Source of the DNA: an uncultured Porphyromonadaceae bacterium
GTDB lineage: Bacteria > Bacteroidota > Bacteroidia > Bacteroidales > Muribaculaceae
Reading direction: 5' to 3'
Length of the DNA: 15,719 nt
NCBI GenBank assembly: GCA_947177595.1
Contig: CAMWUZ010000019.1
Location: 1-15,719 of the forward strand
Of the stretch, positions 14,457-15,719 are shown one piece after another; within the stretch, counting starts at the first letter, position 1, and every line of letters starts with the position of its first letter. Below the pieces are notes generated by a model. The model saw only the letters and a program-made list of their open reading frames with translations. It did not search any database and was not told where the DNA came from. A program made the position numbers and the translations under genes.

Positions 14457-15062
14457 TTACTGATTGCCGCGCTTACGCTTCAGGATTTCTGACACTTTCG
14501 CAGCTTCTTCATACTGCTCTTCGCTGATGAGTTTCTCTAGGGTGCGTTCCAGTTCCTCGATAGCATAGTTTTCGAGTTTAGGTTCGCGGTCAACCGGTGA
14601 GTCGTTTTCGGCTGTTTCGTCAGCATCGTCCTCGTTGTCGGTATGTATCTCCATAACAAAGCCGGTTTCGTCAATAATCTCGCGTGTAGTATATATAGGT
14701 GTGCCGGTGCGCATGGCGATAGCGATGGCATCCGAGGTGCGGGAGTCAATTTTCACTTGCCTTTCACCGTCGGTAAAGGTGAGTTCTGAGGAGAAAATGC
14801 CGTCCTCAAACTTGTATATGAATACCTCTTTGAGTTTTACTCCGAATGCATGGGCAAAGCTGACAAACAGGTCATGGGTCATGGGTCGGGGAGGGGTGAT
14901 GCTCTCCATGCGCAGTGCTATTGACTGGGCTTCAGATGCGCCGATAACCACCGGAATGCGGTACGGACCGTCCACCTGGGCAAGAATGAGTGCGTATGCT
15001 CCGGTCTGAATCTGGCTGTATGATATTCCAAGAACTTTAAGTCTAACTTTGTCGGTCATCAT
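14457..15062 (-). CDS. Bifunctional nuclease (BFN/DUF151) domain protein with UVR tail
   Basis: The 201 residues split into three parts. Residues 1 to about 132 are the BFN (DUF151) domain: VRLKVLGISYSQIQTGAY, then PVVIGASEAQSIAL (37-50), RPMTHDLF (59-66) and KIDSRTSDAIAIAMRTGTPIY (104-124). Residues about 140-160 form a very acidic linker (TDNEDDADETAENDS). Residues 163-197 are a UVR motif, the short helical hairpin found in UvrB, UvrC and Clp-related proteins. Plant BFN1 proteins were reported to cleave DNA and RNA, but the bacterial role is unclear and nuclease activity is not proven from sequence. The UVR part suggests a protein-protein contact. Two Met codons stand at the start (15062 and 15059); either may be used. 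It follows mnmA after 25 bases. Confidence 0.93.
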   Translation of the reverse strand: MMTDKVRLKVLGISYSQIQTGAYALILAQVDGPYRIPVVIGASEAQSIALRMESITPPRPMTHDLFVSFAHAFGVKLKEVFIYKFEDGIFSSELTFTDGERQVKIDSRTSDAIAIAMRTGTPIYTTREIIDETGFVMEIHTDNEDDADETAENDSPVDREPKLENYAIEELERTLEKLISEEQYEEAAKVSEILKRKRGNQ

Positions 15063-15087
15063 TTCGCGGTCAAATCATGTATATTTA

Positions 15088-15719
15088 TTATAAGGTGTCG
15101 ATATTTCTGCCGGTGATTATTCCGGAGCCGTAGCACAGCTTTGCGTCACGGTCGTAAATCACGCCGTATTGTCCCGGGGCGATTCCCTGCACTTTGGTGT
15201 CGCTTTCAAGCAGATAGTCTCCTTCGGCAAGCCTGGTCAGGTTGCCTGTGAGAAATTCGGGTGAATGACGGTTTTTGAATGTCACCGGCACTTTTGTGCA
15301 ATCCTCTTTCCACGGGTCAGTGGTTATCCAGTGCATCTCCTCGAGGTGAAGGGTGTTGCCATATTGCTTCTCCGTGTCATAGCCACGGGATACATAAATC
15401 ACATTGTCGTGAATATTCTTTTTCACCACAAACCACGGACCGCCGCTCAGTCCGAGCCCCTTGCGCTGACCGATAGTGTGAAACCAGTACCCTTTGTGCT
15501 CTCCGAGTTTCTTCCCGGTTTCAATTTCAATTATCGGACCGGTCTTCTCTCCGAGATGACGGCGCAGAAAGTCGTTATAGTTGATTTTTCCGAGGAAACA
15601 GATTCCCTGGCTGTCACGGCGGAATGCGTTTGGCAGCTTCAGTGCCATTGCGGTCTCGCGTACGCTGCTTTTGGGCATATCGCCTATGGGAAACATGAGA
15701 TGGCTGAGCTGGGGATATG
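15088..15719 (-). CDS. mnmA: tRNA-specific 2-thiouridylase MnmA, 5' end beyond the window
   Basis: About 210 C-terminal codons are visible. The frame is open to the right edge, so the ATP-pyrophosphatase P-loop at the N-terminus is outside. MnmA makes 2-thiouridine at position 34 of tRNAs for Lys, Glu and Gln, using ATP to activate U34 and a persulfide sulfur donor. Seen here are HLMFPIGDMPKSSVR, equivalent to the family's FPLGDxxKxxVR, and DSQGICFLGK, with the catalytic cysteine that carries the persulfide. The FHTIGQRKGLGLSGG segment of the central domain and a C-terminal beta-barrel ending GIAPGQYGVIYD complete it. The Met at 15696 is internal and is not the start. It is the most upstream visible gene of the right-hand minus-strand unit. 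Confidence 0.96.
   Translation of the reverse strand, partial: YPQLSHLMFPIGDMPKSSVRETAMALKLPNAFRRDSQGICFLGKINYNDFLRRHLGEKTGPIIEIETGKKLGEHKGYWFHTIGQRKGLGLSGGPWFVVKKNIHDNVIYVSRGYDTEKQYGNTLHLEEMHWITTDPWKEDCTKVPVTFKNRHSPEFLTGNLTRLAEGDYLLESDTKVQGIAPGQYGVIYDRDAKLCYGSGIITGRNIDTL

Noticed and set aside
1..15719. Mobile element, CRISPR, toxin-antitoxin or defence system
   Set aside because: No transposase, integrase, nuclease-effector pair, direct-repeat array or att-like repeat was seen; gene content and style are uniform core genome.

Overview
The window looks like a core-genome segment of a Bacteroidales bacterium. Evidence: two promoters of the Bacteroidota type (-7 box TAnnTTTG, both followed by CA), almost no Shine-Dalgarno sequences, AT-rich leaders, a DUF4199 plus glycosyltransferase pair, a glycine-lipid type acyltransferase pair, and a lipoprotein / outer-membrane pair resembling DUF6452 and DUF6048. 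Muribaculaceae is my guess at family level, but it is not proven from sequence alone. I see no mobile element, CRISPR array, rRNA or tRNA. Coding density is very high: the longest non-coding stretch is 128 bases.

Layout. The left block is all minus strand and reads from about 9.42 kb down to the left edge. panC, panD and ffh come first, in a tight row. After an 83-base gap come nine nearly contiguous genes: folD, a lysophospholipid-type O-acyltransferase (GlsA/OlsA-like), a GNAT-type N-acyltransferase (GlsB/OlsB-like), a DUF4199 membrane protein, a family 2 glycosyltransferase with two C-terminal membrane helices, a nitroreductase, a small lipoprotein, a probable outer-membrane beta-barrel protein, and a short-chain dehydrogenase that runs off the left edge. 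Gaps within the nine-gene row are 17 bases or less, and two junctions overlap.

The centre is a divergent promoter region (9421-9548), with panC leaving to the left and recR to the right. recR is followed after 4 bases by a GNAT acetyltransferase. The end of that gene overlaps, tail to tail by 37 bases, the end of a minus-strand secreted TPR protein.

The right block is again all minus strand: mnmA (cut by the right edge), a bifunctional-nuclease (BFN/DUF151) protein with a UVR tail, a nucleoside-permease-like MFS transporter, rsmE, and the TPR gene, in transcription order.

Functionally the left block combines pantothenate synthesis (panC, panD), protein targeting (ffh), one-carbon metabolism (folD) and probable envelope-lipid synthesis. 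Glycine lipids are the likely product of the acyltransferase pair. The right block combines tRNA and rRNA modification with nucleoside uptake. Most genes are conserved housekeeping genes. I did not find a convincing undescribed system. The best leads are the folD-to-SDR envelope/lipid row, the uncharacterised lipoprotein plus barrel pair inside it, and the convergent gene-end overlap near 10.7 kb. Three gene starts (1541, 3544, 9420) were chosen downstream of the longest possible reading frame, for reasons given in the entries.
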